55,500 bases of DNA from Bacillota bacterium (GCA_023436245.1 JAEZJZ010000074.1:1-55500); one strand, 5' to 3'. Positions 1 through 8,526 are shown, numbered from the stretch's first letter. Translations and numbers: made by a program. Notes: generated by a model from the letters alone, not told the origin.

Positions 1-16
1 AGGAGGGTAATTAGGA

Positions 17-1219
17 ATGGCAAAGAAGAAGTACGAGCGCACGAAACCGCATGTAAACGTAGGTACCATCGGTCATATCGACCATGGTAAGACCACGTTG
101 ACGGCAGCCTTGACCACAGTCCTGTCCACCGTTGGCGGAGCACAGAAGACCGCTTACGACCAGATCGACAAGGCACCGGAAGAGAAGGCACGTGGAATCA
201 CGATCAACACCGCTCACGTGGAGTATGAGACCGAAAAGCGTCACTACGCCCATGTGGACTGCCCGGGCCATGCCGACTACATTAAGAACATGATTACCGG
301 TGCAGCGCAGATGGATGGCGCCATCCTGGTGGTATCCGCTGCTGACGGTCCGATGCCGCAGACCCGCGAGCACATCCTGTTGGCTCACCAGGTGAACGTA
401 CCGCACATCATCGTCTTCCTGAACAAGGCTGACATGGTTGATGATCCTGAGCTCTTGGAGTTGGTTGAGATGGAAGTGCGCGAGCTGCTCTCCAGCTACC
501 AGTATCCTGGCGATGATACCCCCATCGTGGCCGGTTCTGCGCTGAAGGCACTTGAGTGCGGCTGCGGCAAGCGCGACTGCGAATGGTGCGGCAAGATCTG
601 GGAGCTGATGGATGCAGTTGACAGCTACATTCCGACCCCAGAGCGCGAAGCAGACAAGCCATTCTTGATGCCGGTGGAAGACGTGTTCACGATCACCGGT
701 CGCGGCACCGTGGCTACCGGTAGAGTAGAGCGCGGCACCGTCAAGGTTAGTGACGAAGTAGAAATCGTCGGTTTGCGCGAGGATTCCCGCAAGTGCGTCG
801 TCACCGGCGTGGAAATGTTCCGCAAGCTGCTTGACCAGGCCCAAGCCGGCGACAACGTTGGTCTCTTGCTCCGTGGCGTAGACCGCAAGGAGATCGAGCG
901 TGGCATGGTCTTGGCTAAGTCCGGGTCCATCAAGCCGCACACCAAGTTCAAGGCTGAAGTGTACGTCTTGAAGAAGGAAGAGGGCGGCCGTCATACCGCA
1001 TTCTTCTCTGGCTATCGTCCGCAGTTCTTCTTCCGCACCACCGACGTGACCGGCAGCATCGCATTGCCGGAAGGCGTTGAGATGGTCATGCCTGGCGACA
1101 ACATCACGATGGTCATTGAACTGATCACTCCGATCGCCATGGAGAAGGGCGTACGTCTCGCGATTCGCGAAGGCGGCCGCACCGTTGGTTCCGGCGTGGT
1201 CACTGAGATCATCGAGTAG
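17..1219 (+). CDS. tuf: Translation elongation factor Tu
   Basis: This 400-residue GTPase carries aminoacyl-tRNA to the ribosomal A site. The G1 motif GHIDHGKTT (about residues 19-27), switch I GITI (60-63), G3 DCPGHADY (81-88) and G4 NKAD (136-139) are all present. The start is fixed by the AGGAGGG Shine-Dalgarno at the first bases of the window. Between G4 and domain 2 there is a short insertion with four cysteines (C181, C183, C188, C191, in the order CGCG...CEWC), which is absent from the E. coli and B. subtilis proteins as I remember them and could bind a metal. A strong terminator follows, so tuf ends its own transcript; fusA presumably lies just upstream, outside the window. Confidence 0.97.
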   Translation: MAKKKYERTKPHVNVGTIGHIDHGKTTLTAALTTVLSTVGGAQKTAYDQIDKAPEEKARGITINTAHVEYETEKRHYAHVDCPGHADYIKNMITGAAQMDGAILVVSAADGPMPQTREHILLAHQVNVPHIIVFLNKADMVDDPELLELVEMEVRELLSSYQYPGDDTPIVAGSALKALECGCGKRDCEWCGKIWELMDAVDSYIPTPEREADKPFLMPVEDVFTITGRGTVATGRVERGTVKVSDEVEIVGLREDSRKCVVTGVEMFRKLLDQAQAGDNVGLLLRGVDRKEIERGMVLAKSGSIKPHTKFKAEVYVLKKEEGGRHTAFFSGYRPQFFFRTTDVTGSIALPEGVEMVMPGDNITMVIELITPIAMEKGVRLAIREGGRTVGSGVVTEIIE

Positions 1220-1245
1220 TATAGGGTTGCTGGTCAATCAGATAT

Positions 1246-1289
1246 AGGGTACTGCGGCCGGCCAGGCCGCAGTACGCCCTATTTTTTTG
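1246..1289 (+). terminator. Intrinsic terminator after tuf
   Basis: A perfect 11-bp stem (1249-1259 with 1265-1275, loop of 5 bases) is followed by CCCTA and seven T residues. It separates tuf from the S10 operon. Confidence 0.92.
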
Positions 1290-1456
1290 TCAGGTCAGCC
1301 TGACTTTTGGGCCTGACAAGGTGATGACGCGGGAGGTTGCTCGTGGCGGCCATGTCGCCAAAGGAAATTCCCGCTGAGCAGGTCGGCTATCTAAGCTGGC
1401 GAGCGAGAATAGGGCTAATCAACCTGAAAGGTCTACGAAGGAGGGGAATCAAGTAC
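1290..1456 (+). promoter_or_regulatory. Leader region of the S10 operon
   Basis: This 167-bp gap lies between the tuf terminator and rpsJ. It starts with a small dyad (TCAGG/CCTGA) and ends with the GAAGGAGGGG ribosome-binding site of rpsJ. It should hold the operon promoter because a terminator lies just upstream, but I see no convincing -35/-10 pair. An open frame runs through it in phase with rpsJ, but it lacks the S10 signature and is treated as leader. Confidence 0.45.
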
Positions 1457-1765
1457 ATGGCACAGCAAAGAATTCGGATTCGGCTGAAAGCTTTTGATCA
1501 CAAAGTTTTGGATCAGTCTTCCGAGAAGATCGTGGAAACGGCCAAGAAGACTGGCGCACAGGTGGCTGGGCCCATTCCGTTGCCCACCGAGCGTTCCATC
1601 TACACTATCCTGCGTGCTCCACACGTGGAAAAGGATATTCGCGAACAGTTTGAAATGCGTACCCATAGGCGTCTGATTGATATCTTGGAGCCTACTCCGA
1701 AGACTGTGGACGCTCTGATGCGGTTGGACCTGCCGGCTGGCGTGGATATCGAAATTAAGCTTTAG
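1457..1765 (+). CDS. rpsJ: 30S ribosomal protein S10
   Basis: The product has 102 residues, the usual S10 length. It begins MAQQRIRIRLKAFDHKVLD and contains the GPIPLPT loop and the RTHRRLIDI segment typical of S10. The ATG at 1457 is chosen because a GGAGGGG site sits just upstream and because the longer in-frame extension to 1337 has no S10 similarity. It is the first gene of the S10-spc-alpha ribosomal run and also corresponds to the transcription antitermination factor NusE. Confidence 0.96.
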   Translation: MAQQRIRIRLKAFDHKVLDQSSEKIVETAKKTGAQVAGPIPLPTERSIYTILRAPHVEKDIREQFEMRTHRRLIDILEPTPKTVDALMRLDLPAGVDIEIKL

Positions 1766-1836
1766 TTTTTTGCGCATCAGTAGCCACTCGTCGTTGTCAA
1801 GTCGGCGAGAGAAATTCGTTTTCGGAGGTGGCACAC

Positions 1837-2463
1837 ATGGATAAAGCAATTCTTGGCAAGAAGCTGGGGATGACCCAGATGTTCACGGAAACCGGTGAAA
1901 TGATTCCCGTAACCGTGATTCTAGCCGGCCCTTGCCCCGTCGTGCAGGTCAAGAACCTGGAGCGCGACGGCTACCAGGCAGTACAGGTGGCATTCGATCC
2001 GATTGCAGACCGTAGGCTGAACAAACCGAAGCGCGGACACTTCGCCAAGGCGAGCGTCGCCTCTCATCGCGTGCTGCGTGAGTTCCGTCTGCCGAACGCG
2101 GCTGGCTTTCAGGTAGGCGATCAGTTGAAGGCCGACGTCTTTGCAGTCGGCGAGGCCGTGGACGTAATCGGAATTTCCCGTGGTAAAGGATATGCCGGCG
2201 GCATCAAGCGCCACGGATTCCATCGCGGACCGATGAAGCACGGTTCAAAGTATCATCGTGGCGTCGGTTCCCTGCAGGCCCGCGACTCCTCCCGCGTTTG
2301 GAAGGGCCGCAAGTTGCCTGGTCATCTCGGATCTGTCCGCCGCACCGTACAGAATCTGCCCGTGGTCAAGGTTGACGTCGAGCAGAATCTGATCTTGGTA
2401 CGGGGTTCCGTGCCCGGTGCTAAGGGCGGAATCGTGACAATTAAGAACTCTGTCAAGTCCTAA
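1837..2463 (+). CDS. rplC: 50S ribosomal protein L3
   Basis: This 208-residue protein starts MDKAILGKKLGMTQMF and contains the L3 core GISRGKGYAGGIKRHGF, the loop that reaches towards the peptidyl-transferase centre, followed by RGPMKHGSKYHR. The ATG at 1837 is preferred over an in-frame GTG at 1828 because that GTG lies inside the GGAGGTG ribosome-binding site. It lies 71 bp after rpsJ and 35 bp before rplD. Confidence 0.96.
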   Translation: MDKAILGKKLGMTQMFTETGEMIPVTVILAGPCPVVQVKNLERDGYQAVQVAFDPIADRRLNKPKRGHFAKASVASHRVLREFRLPNAAGFQVGDQLKADVFAVGEAVDVIGISRGKGYAGGIKRHGFHRGPMKHGSKYHRGVGSLQARDSSRVWKGRKLPGHLGSVRRTVQNLPVVKVDVEQNLILVRGSVPGAKGGIVTIKNSVKS

Positions 2464-2498
2464 TACGCTTTGACAGTTGCCGAAAGGAGGAGTCATTC

Positions 2499-3119
2499 GT
2501 GCCTACAGTTGATGTGCGTAATATGCAAGGCGGAGTAGTCGGCCAGATCGATCTGAACGACAACGTCTTTGGTATTCCTGCTAATGAACATGTGATGCAC
2601 TTGGCGGTAGTCAGGCATCTAGCCTCACTGCGCCGCGGGACACATGACACCAAGACCCGTTCTGAGGTGCGCGGGGGCGGAAGGAAGCCCTGGAAGCAGA
2701 AAGGCACCGGTCGTGCCCGTCAGGGTAGTCGTCGTTCTCCTCAGTGGAAGGGAGGCGGTGTTGTCTTTGGCCCTACCCCTCGCAGCTACACGCTGGGTAT
2801 GCCGAAGAAGGTGCGTCGCCTGGCACTGCGGTCTGCCTTGTCCAGCAAGCTTCAGGATGGTCAGTTGATAGTCTTGGACGATCTTACGTTCAATGCACCG
2901 AAGACCAAGGACATGCTCGCGGTGATGGCAGCCCTCTCCGTGAACAACGCTCTGTTCGTGACCGGGGAGCTGTCGGGGAATGTGGAGCTTTCCAGCCGCA
3001 ATATTCCTGGCATCCTGGCTGTCGATTCCAACAACATGAATGTGTATAACGTGCTTAAGCACAAAGTAGTCATTCTTACCCGCGATGCAATCGCTAGGGT
3101 AGAGGAGGTGCTGGCCTAA
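2499..3119 (+). CDS. rplD: 50S ribosomal protein L4
   Basis: The 206-residue product begins at a GTG after AAAGGAGGAG. The basic extended loop GGRKPWKQKGTGRARQGS (about residues 65-82) that lines the exit tunnel is intact. In enterobacteria L4 represses its own operon and stimulates Rho-independent attenuation; whether that applies here cannot be read from the sequence. The stop overlaps the start of rplW by one base, so translation is probably coupled. Confidence 0.96.
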   Translation: MPTVDVRNMQGGVVGQIDLNDNVFGIPANEHVMHLAVVRHLASLRRGTHDTKTRSEVRGGGRKPWKQKGTGRARQGSRRSPQWKGGGVVFGPTPRSYTLGMPKKVRRLALRSALSSKLQDGQLIVLDDLTFNAPKTKDMLAVMAALSVNNALFVTGELSGNVELSSRNIPGILAVDSNNMNVYNVLKHKVVILTRDAIARVEEVLA

Positions 3120-3409
3120 TGCGTGAAGCAAGAGACATCATTCTTCGCCCGATAGTCAGCGAGCGCAGCACCGAAATGATGGAGGACCGCAAGTACACCT
3201 TCGAGGTGCGGCTCGACGCGAACAAGGTGGAGATTGCCAAGGCTGTGGCGGAGATCTTCAAGGTGAAGGTGGAATCCGTGAACACGATGCGCGTGTTCGG
3301 TAAGCTGAAGCGCAATCGTTACGGGTATCATCGCACTTCTACCTGGAAGAAGGCTATCGTAACTCTGACCAAGGATAGTAAGACCATTCCGATTCTAGAG
3401 ACGGTTTAG
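3119..3409 (+). CDS. rplW: 50S ribosomal protein L23
   Basis: The 96-residue product carries the L23 signature ILRPIVSERS near its N-terminus and the C-terminal basic stretch KLKRNRYGYHR. L23 sits at the tunnel exit and docks trigger factor and SRP. The start ATG shares a base with the rplD stop codon, and the ribosome-binding site (AGAGGAGGTG) lies within the end of rplD. Confidence 0.95.
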   Translation: MREARDIILRPIVSERSTEMMEDRKYTFEVRLDANKVEIAKAVAEIFKVKVESVNTMRVFGKLKRNRYGYHRTSTWKKAIVTLTKDSKTIPILETV

Positions 3410-3427
3410 TCAGGGAGGGACGATCAG

Positions 3428-4258
3428 ATGGCTATTAAGAAATTCAAACCAACGTCCCCGGGACGCCGGTTTATGTCGATCTCGGCCTTTAGCGAGATCA
3501 CCAAGCACGAGCCAGAGCGTTCGCTGTTGGCTCCGCTCACCAGCAAGGCAGGGCGTAACTTCCAGGGCCGCGTGACCATCAGGCATCGTGGCGGTGGCCA
3601 CAAGCGCCAATACCGCATCATCGATTTCCGCCGCAACAAGGATGACATTCCGGCCAAGGTGATCGGTATTGAATACGACCCCAACCGTTCTGCCAACATC
3701 GCTCTCTTGAGCTATGCAGACGGCGAGAAGCGCTACATCCTTGCACCGGTTGGTCTCACTGTTGGTAGTGTCATCGTTTCAGGTGAGAAGGCTGACATTT
3801 TCCCGGGGAACGCGTTGCCGATCAGGAGCATTCCGGTTGGTACGATGATCCACAACATTGAGCTGAAACCCGGCAAGGGCGGGCAGTTGGTCCGCGCTGC
3901 CGGTGCAGCCGCCCAGCTGATGGCCAAAGAGGGCGCGTACGCCCATGTGCGTATGCCTTCGAACGAAATGCGCCTAATCCATGTCAACTGCCGCGCCACA
4001 ATTGGCCAGGTAGGCAACCTGGATCACGAGAACATCTCCACCGGTAAGGCCGGTCGCACTCGCTGGATGGGTCGGCGTCCTACCGTGCGCGGTGTGGTCA
4101 TGAACCCGGTCGACCATCCGCACGGTGGTGGTGAAGGTCGCGCTCCGATTGGACGTAAGTCTCCTGTGACCCCTTGGGGTAAGCCCACCTTGGGTGCGCG
4201 CACTCGCAAGAAGAAAAAGGCTAGCAACAAGTACATCGTTAGGCGCCGCAAGCCGTAA
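3428..4258 (+). CDS. rplB: 50S ribosomal protein L2
   Basis: At 276 residues this is a full-length L2. The C-terminal NPVDHPHGGGEGR motif contains the conserved histidine near the peptidyl-transferase centre, and the RHRGGGHKRQYR motif lies near residue 60. It ends with a strongly basic tail. A GGGAGGGACG ribosome-binding site precedes the ATG, 18 bp after rplW. Confidence 0.97.
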   Translation: MAIKKFKPTSPGRRFMSISAFSEITKHEPERSLLAPLTSKAGRNFQGRVTIRHRGGGHKRQYRIIDFRRNKDDIPAKVIGIEYDPNRSANIALLSYADGEKRYILAPVGLTVGSVIVSGEKADIFPGNALPIRSIPVGTMIHNIELKPGKGGQLVRAAGAAAQLMAKEGAYAHVRMPSNEMRLIHVNCRATIGQVGNLDHENISTGKAGRTRWMGRRPTVRGVVMNPVDHPHGGGEGRAPIGRKSPVTPWGKPTLGARTRKKKKASNKYIVRRRKP

Positions 4259-4295
4259 GGCGGCGTGAGCTGGCAGTAAGAAAGGAGGCAACTAC

Positions 4296-4580
4296 ATGTC
4301 CAGATCTCTGAAGAAGGGCCCTTACGTTGAGGAGCGCTTGCTGAAGCGCATTGACCAGATGAACGACAAGGGCGAGAAGAGAGTGATCAAGACCTGGTCC
4401 CGCAGTTCCACCATTTTCCCGGAAATGGTTGGACATACTATCGCTGTTCATGACGGACGCAAGCACGTCCCTGTTTATATCACCGAAGACATGGTCGGGC
4501 ATAAGCTGGGAGAATTTGCTCCTACTCGCACCTTCCGTGGTCACGGTAATCATACCGAGCGTTCAACCGCGCTGAAGTAA
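4296..4580 (+). CDS. rpsS: 30S ribosomal protein S19
   Basis: The 94-residue product starts MSRSLKKGPYVEERLL and contains the S19 block GHTIAVHDGRKHVPVYI and the GEFAPTRTFRGH C-terminal motif. S19 binds S13 in the head of the small subunit. AAAGGAGG precedes the ATG. Confidence 0.96.
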   Translation: MSRSLKKGPYVEERLLKRIDQMNDKGEKRVIKTWSRSSTIFPEMVGHTIAVHDGRKHVPVYITEDMVGHKLGEFAPTRTFRGHGNHTERSTALK

Positions 4581-4599
4581 GTGAGGAGGGAACAGACGC

Positions 4600-4932
4600 A
4601 TGGAAGCTAAGGCGGTAGCGAAGCACATCCGCATCGCACCCCGCAAGGCCAGAATCGTGATTGACCTGATTCGCGGCAAGAGCGTGGGCGAAGCATTGAG
4701 CATCTTACGCTATACCCCCAAGGCAGCTTCTGAGCCGATCGAGAAAGTCGTTCGCTCAGCAGCGGCTAATGCCGAGCACAACTACAACCTGGACATGGAT
4801 AAGCTGTATGTCGCAGAGGCTTACGTCGATGTCGGACCGACCTTGAAGCGGTTTCATCCTCGCGCCCAGGGTCGTATCTACTCCATTTTGAAACGCTCCT
4901 GCCACATCACAGTGGTTGTGAAAGAACGGTAG
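4600..4932 (+). CDS. rplV: 50S ribosomal protein L22
   Basis: The 110-residue protein has the conserved APRKARIVIDLIRGK segment and the RFHPRAQGR tip of the beta-hairpin that lines the exit tunnel, where macrolide-resistance mutations occur in other species. The spacing (19 bp after rpsS, 17 bp before rpsC) and strong GGAGGG sites show an uninterrupted operon. Confidence 0.96.
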   Translation: MEAKAVAKHIRIAPRKARIVIDLIRGKSVGEALSILRYTPKAASEPIEKVVRSAAANAEHNYNLDMDKLYVAEAYVDVGPTLKRFHPRAQGRIYSILKRSCHITVVVKER

Positions 4933-4949
4933 AAGGAGGGAACTAGCAA

Positions 4950-5609
4950 GTGGGTCAAAAGATTCACCCCAAGGGACTACGGGTTGGCATCATTCGAGAC
5001 TGGGATTCTAAGTGGTACGCCGAGAAGAACTTTTCCGCCTACCTCTTGGAGGACTATAAGATCCGCCAGTTTTTGAAGGAGAAGCTGTTCGCAGCCGGCA
5101 TTTCACACATCGTGATTGAGCGCGCCGGTAACGTGCTGCGCACCTTCATTCACGCGGCCAAGCCAGGTATGGTCATCGGTCGTGGTGGCACTGGTGTGGA
5201 AGAGCTGCGTACTGCCTTGGAAGGCATGACTGGCAAGCAGGTTTACGTTAACGTGATCGAGATCAAGAGCCCTGAACTCAGTGCTCAGTTGGTTGCAGAG
5301 AACATTGCGGCCCAATTGGAGCGCCGGATTAGTCATCGGCGTGCCAATCGGCAGGCCATGATGCGTACGATGCGCGCCGGCGCAAAGGGTATCAGAATTA
5401 GTGTTGCCGGTCGCCTGAATGGTGCTGAAATCGCCCGCTCTGAGTGGGTTAGGGAAGGCACGATTCCGCTGCATACGTTGCGCGCAGATATCGACTATGC
5501 TGTCGCTACGGCGCATACCACGTACGGTCAGATCGGCGTGAAAGTCTGGATATACAAAGGAGAAGTTCTGCCGAAGGCTAAGAACAGAACGGCGGAAGGG
5601 GGCGAGTAA
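4950..5609 (+). CDS. rpsC: 30S ribosomal protein S3
   Basis: This 219-residue protein starts at GTG after AAGGAGGG and begins MGQKIHPKGLRVGIIRDW. A KH type-II RNA-binding domain with the GXXG loop in VIGRGGTG sits near residue 78. The C-terminal domain contains RANRQAMMRTMRAGAKG. S3 forms part of the mRNA entry tunnel. It ends two bases before rplP. Confidence 0.96.
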   Translation: MGQKIHPKGLRVGIIRDWDSKWYAEKNFSAYLLEDYKIRQFLKEKLFAAGISHIVIERAGNVLRTFIHAAKPGMVIGRGGTGVEELRTALEGMTGKQVYVNVIEIKSPELSAQLVAENIAAQLERRISHRRANRQAMMRTMRAGAKGIRISVAGRLNGAEIARSEWVREGTIPLHTLRADIDYAVATAHTTYGQIGVKVWIYKGEVLPKAKNRTAEGGE

Positions 5610-5611
5610 TC

Positions 5612-6046
5612 ATGTTGATGCCAAAACGAGTTAAGTATCGCAAGACTCATCGTCCGTCGGTTAAGGGCAAGGCCAAGGGCGGTACGGAGATTGCATTTGG
5701 CGAATATGGTTTGCAGGCATTGGAAGCAGCCTGGATTACCAGTCGACAGATCGAGGCGGCCCGTGTGGCCATGACTAGGTTTGTCAAGCGTGGCGGTAAG
5801 GTCTGGATTAAAATCTTCCCGGATCAGCCCATCACACAGAAGCCAGCTGAGACCCGTATGGGTAGTGGAAAGGGTTCACCTGAGTACTGGGTGGCAGTAG
5901 TCAAGCCAGGCCGGATCCTCTTTGAAATGGCCGGCGTGGACGAGACTACCGCCAAGGACGCCATGCGACTTGCCGCTCATAAGTTGCCCATCAAGACCAA
6001 GTTCGTAACTCGCAAAGACATGGGTGGTGAGATAAATGAAGGTTAA
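5612..6046 (+). CDS. rplP: 50S ribosomal protein L16
   Basis: The 144-residue product starts MLMPKRVKYRKTHRP, as usual for the family, and carries GSGKGSPEYWVAVVKPG, the L16 signature near the A-site tRNA elbow. The ATG at 5612 follows GGGGGCGAG. Its end overlaps rpmC by 11 bp. Confidence 0.96.
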   Translation: MLMPKRVKYRKTHRPSVKGKAKGGTEIAFGEYGLQALEAAWITSRQIEAARVAMTRFVKRGGKVWIKIFPDQPITQKPAETRMGSGKGSPEYWVAVVKPGRILFEMAGVDETTAKDAMRLAAHKLPIKTKFVTRKDMGGEINEG

Positions 6047-6233
6047 AGAGATTCGTGACATGTCCGAAACGGAACTCAAGCAGAAGCTTGACGACCTGAA
6101 GGATGAGCTGTTCAACCTTCGTTTCCGTTCAGTGACTGGTCAACTGGACAACCCGATGCGCATCAATGAGGTGCGTAAGTCAATTGCCCGCATCCAAACG
6201 GTGTTGCGGGAGCGGGAATTGCACATTAGCTGA
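6036..6233 (+). CDS. rpmC: 50S ribosomal protein L29
   Basis: The 65-residue two-helix protein has the expected KEIRDMSETELKQKL N-terminus and the ELFNLRFRSVTGQLDNPMRI motif. It starts inside the end of rplP, and its ribosome-binding site (GGTGGTG) lies within that gene. L29 lies beside L23 at the tunnel exit. Confidence 0.95.
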   Translation: MKVKEIRDMSETELKQKLDDLKDELFNLRFRSVTGQLDNPMRINEVRKSIARIQTVLRERELHIS

Positions 6234-6253
6234 TGGGAAGGAGGCGTGAAATC

Positions 6254-6508
6254 TTGCAGCGTAATCTACGCAAGGTTCGTCAAGGCGTTGTCGTCAGTGA
6301 CAAGATGGAGAAGACAGTTGTGGTGGCCGTGGAAACAATGCTTCAGCATCCGCTTTACAGTCGGACTGTGAAGAAGACCACCAAGTTTAAGGCACATTGC
6401 GAGGACAATTCTGCCCACGTGGGAGATGTCGTTCGCATCATGGAGACTCGTCCACTCAGTAAGGACAAGCGCTGGCGCGTTGTCGATATCGTCAAGAAGG
6501 CTGAATAG
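6254..6508 (+). CDS. rpsQ: 30S ribosomal protein S17
   Basis: The 84-residue product begins at a TTG codon. This start is chosen because GGAAGGAGG lies just before it and because it gives the family N-terminus (QRNLRKVRQGVVVSDKMEKT). A longer frame from the ATG at 6233 would overlap the rpmC stop and add non-conserved residues. The OB-fold core TVVVAVE and the GDVVRIMETRPLSKDKRWRV motif are clear. Confidence 0.93.
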   Translation: MQRNLRKVRQGVVVSDKMEKTVVVAVETMLQHPLYSRTVKKTTKFKAHCEDNSAHVGDVVRIMETRPLSKDKRWRVVDIVKKAE

Positions 6509-6538
6509 CGCCAGGTCACCAGAAGGGAGGCTCGGAGC

Positions 6539-6907
6539 ATGATCCAAAATGAGACCCGGTTGCGCGTGGCAGACAACTCTGGTGCCAAGGAGATTCTCTG
6601 CATTCGTGTTGTTGGCGGCCACAAGCGCCGGTATGCTAATATTGGTGATATCATCACCGCCACAGTGAAAGAAGCCACGCCCGGCGGAGTTGTTAAAAAG
6701 GGCGATGTGATCAAGGCTGTTGTAGTCCGTTCCAGTTTCGGTGTTCACCGCAAAGACGGATCCTATATCAGGTTTGATGAGAATGCTGCCGTGATTATTG
6801 ACACCCAGGGCAACCCCCGGGGGACCCGCATTTTCGGGCCGGTTGCACGCGAGCTTCGGGAGAGAAACTTCATGAAGATCGTCTCCCTGGCGCCAGAAGT
6901 GCTCTAA
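6539..6907 (+). CDS. rplN: 50S ribosomal protein L14
   Basis: At 122 residues this matches L14 exactly. It begins MIQNETRLRVADNSGAKE and contains RGTRIFGPVARELRERNFMKI near the C-terminus. L14 contributes to the intersubunit bridge and is the binding site for the silencing factor RsfS. It follows rpsQ by 30 bp with a GGGAGG site. Confidence 0.97.
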   Translation: MIQNETRLRVADNSGAKEILCIRVVGGHKRRYANIGDIITATVKEATPGGVVKKGDVIKAVVVRSSFGVHRKDGSYIRFDENAAVIIDTQGNPRGTRIFGPVARELRERNFMKIVSLAPEVL

Positions 6908-6931
6908 GGCCAGGAAGGGAGGAGGTCCAGA

Positions 6932-7261
6932 ATGAGTCAGCATAAGCTGCATGTCAAGAAGGGCGATTCCGTAATCGTTCTTTCCGGTAAGGACAAAGGC
7001 AAGAAGGGTAAGGTACTAGCTGCCTATCCTCAGGAAGGTAAGGTCTTGGTTGAGGGAATCAACATCGTCACCAAGCACCGCCGGCCGACGCCTACGATGC
7101 AACAGGGCGGCAAGGTCAAACAGGAAGCACCGATCTATGCCGCTAAAGTGATGCTTCTTTGCCCAGCTTGCAAACAACCCACTCGCACTGCCCATCGGAT
7201 GTTGGACAACGGCGAGAGCGTACGTGCCTGCAAGCGGTGCGAAGAGAACATCGACAAGTAA
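6932..7261 (+). CDS. rplX: 50S ribosomal protein L24
   Basis: The 109-residue protein has an N-terminal KOW motif (GDSVIVLSGKDKGKKGKV, about residues 11-28). A C-terminal zinc-ribbon-like segment has two CxxC pairs (CPAC near residue 75 and CKRC near residue 100). L24 starts large-subunit assembly. It has a GGGAGGAGG site 24 bp after rplN. Confidence 0.95.
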   Translation: MSQHKLHVKKGDSVIVLSGKDKGKKGKVLAAYPQEGKVLVEGINIVTKHRRPTPTMQQGGKVKQEAPIYAAKVMLLCPACKQPTRTAHRMLDNGESVRACKRCEENIDK

Positions 7262-7282
7262 TCAGGAAGGGAGGGCTAGGCT

Positions 7283-7822
7283 GTGCCAAGGTTGAAAGAC
7301 AGGTATATAAGCGAAGTCAGGCCAGCGATGCAACAGAAGTTTGGCTATCAGAACATCATGGAGACCCCACGCTTGGAAAAGGTCGTTATCAACATGGGCG
7401 TAGGTAAAGCCATCAGCAGCTCCAAGATTTTGGACGCCGCTGCGCAGGACCTGGCCACGATCTCTGGTCAGAGGCCAGTAATCACTCGTGCTCGTCAGTC
7501 AATCTCCAACTTCAAGCTGCGCGAAGGAATGCCCATCGGGGCAAAAGTCACCTTGCGCGGAGACCGGATGTACGAGTTCATGGATAAGCTGATGAGTATC
7601 AACTTGCCTCGCGTTCGTGACTTTCGTGGCGTGTCGCCGAAATCTTTTGATGGCAGAGGCAACTATACTCTCGGGGTGAAGGAACAACTGATCTTCCCAG
7701 AGATTGAGTATGACAAGGTTGAGAACATCCAGGGCATGGACATCACTGTTGTGACCACAGCCCGCACCGACGAAGAAGCCAAGGCGCTGCTGGAGTTCCT
7801 CGGTATGCCGTTCCGTCAGTAG
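7283..7822 (+). CDS. rplE: 50S ribosomal protein L5
   Basis: The 179-residue product starts at GTG and includes PRLEKVVINMGVG, the ARQSISNFKLREGMPIG segment and LPRVRDFRGVSPKSFDG, all characteristic of L5, which binds 5S rRNA and contacts P-site tRNA. It is followed by an 85-bp gap that holds a hairpin repeat, an unusually long gap inside this operon. Confidence 0.96.
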   Translation: MPRLKDRYISEVRPAMQQKFGYQNIMETPRLEKVVINMGVGKAISSSKILDAAAQDLATISGQRPVITRARQSISNFKLREGMPIGAKVTLRGDRMYEFMDKLMSINLPRVRDFRGVSPKSFDGRGNYTLGVKEQLIFPEIEYDKVENIQGMDITVVTTARTDEEAKALLEFLGMPFRQ

Positions 7823-7836
7823 AGAACTCAGTACCA

Positions 7837-7892
7837 ACTGATAGTTGTCATGCAACTATCACCTTATTTGGATCACAAGTCTGAAGACTTGC
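7837..7892. repeat. Double-hairpin repeat between rplE and rpsN
   Basis: An 8-bp stem (GATAGTTG...CAACTATC, 7837-7858) is followed by a conserved ACCTTATTTGGATCAC linker and a second hairpin (CAAGTC...GACTTG, about 7875-7890). The sequence then runs straight into the GAGGAGGG ribosome-binding site of rpsN. It is one member of a family also present at 8.5, 9.4, 33.5 and 34.1 kb. Confidence 0.8.
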
Positions 7893-7907
7893 TGAGGAGG
7901 GACAAGT

Positions 7908-8093
7908 GTGGCAAAGAAGTCAATGATTCTGAAGCAACAGCGCGATCCCAAGTTCTCGACCCGGGGCTATAACCGGTGCAAAATCTGTGGTCGCCCTCAT
8001 GCTTACATGCGTAAGTTTGGCATCTGCCGTATTTGCTTCCGTGAACTGGCTCACGAAGGGCAGATTCCGGGAGTAAAGAAGGCTAGCTGGTAG
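7908..8093 (+). CDS. rpsN: 30S ribosomal protein S14, zinc-binding type
   Basis: This is the short 61-residue S14 with two CxxC pairs (C24, C27, C40, C43), the zinc form typical of Bacillota and Gram-positive ancestors. It starts at GTG after GGAGGGAC. The ribosome-binding site directly abuts a hairpin repeat. Confidence 0.96.
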   Translation: MAKKSMILKQQRDPKFSTRGYNRCKICGRPHAYMRKFGICRICFRELAHEGQIPGVKKASW

Positions 8094-8127
8094 CCACCAG
8101 CACACGGGAAGGAGGTTGTTCTGGTAA

Positions 8128-8526
8128 ATGGTAATGACGGATCCTATCGCTGATCTGCTCACGCGGATTCGCAACGCCAACATCGCTTACCATGAAACGC
8201 TGGATATTCCTGCGTCCAAGATGAAGCAGAGCGTACTGCAGGTGCTCAAGGACGAAGGATTTATCCGTGATTTTGAATATATCGAGGACGGCAAGCAAGG
8301 GGTTCTGCGCCTGCAGATGAAGTACGGTGCGGGAAAAGAGCGCGTGATCTCCGGACTCAAGCGCATCAGCCGCCCCGGTCTTCGGGTTTACGCTCGCCGT
8401 GACGAGATTCCGCGGGTCCTGGGGGGCCTCGGTATTGCCATTCTTTCCACGTCACGTGGGTTAATGACAGATAAGCAGGCTCGTCAAGCTGGCATCGGCG
8501 GCGAAGTCGTCTGCTACGTCTGGTAA
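8128..8526 (+). CDS. rpsH: 30S ribosomal protein S8
   Basis: The product has 132 residues from the ATG at 8128; the second ATG at 8134 gives the canonical MTDPIADLLTRIRNA N-terminus and is equally possible. The site GAAGGAGG lies 12 bases before the first ATG. The C-terminal block ILSTSRGLMTDKQARQAGIGGEVVCYVW is the S8 signature. In E. coli S8 represses the spc operon; no equivalent site was looked for successfully here. Confidence 0.95.
   Translation: MVMTDPIADLLTRIRNANIAYHETLDIPASKMKQSVLQVLKDEGFIRDFEYIEDGKQGVLRLQMKYGAGKERVISGLKRISRPGLRVYARRDEIPRVLGGLGIAILSTSRGLMTDKQARQAGIGGEVVCYVW

Noticed and set aside
11..1237. 408-codon open frame antisense to tuf
   Set aside because: tuf is certain; the antisense frame is a compositional shadow.
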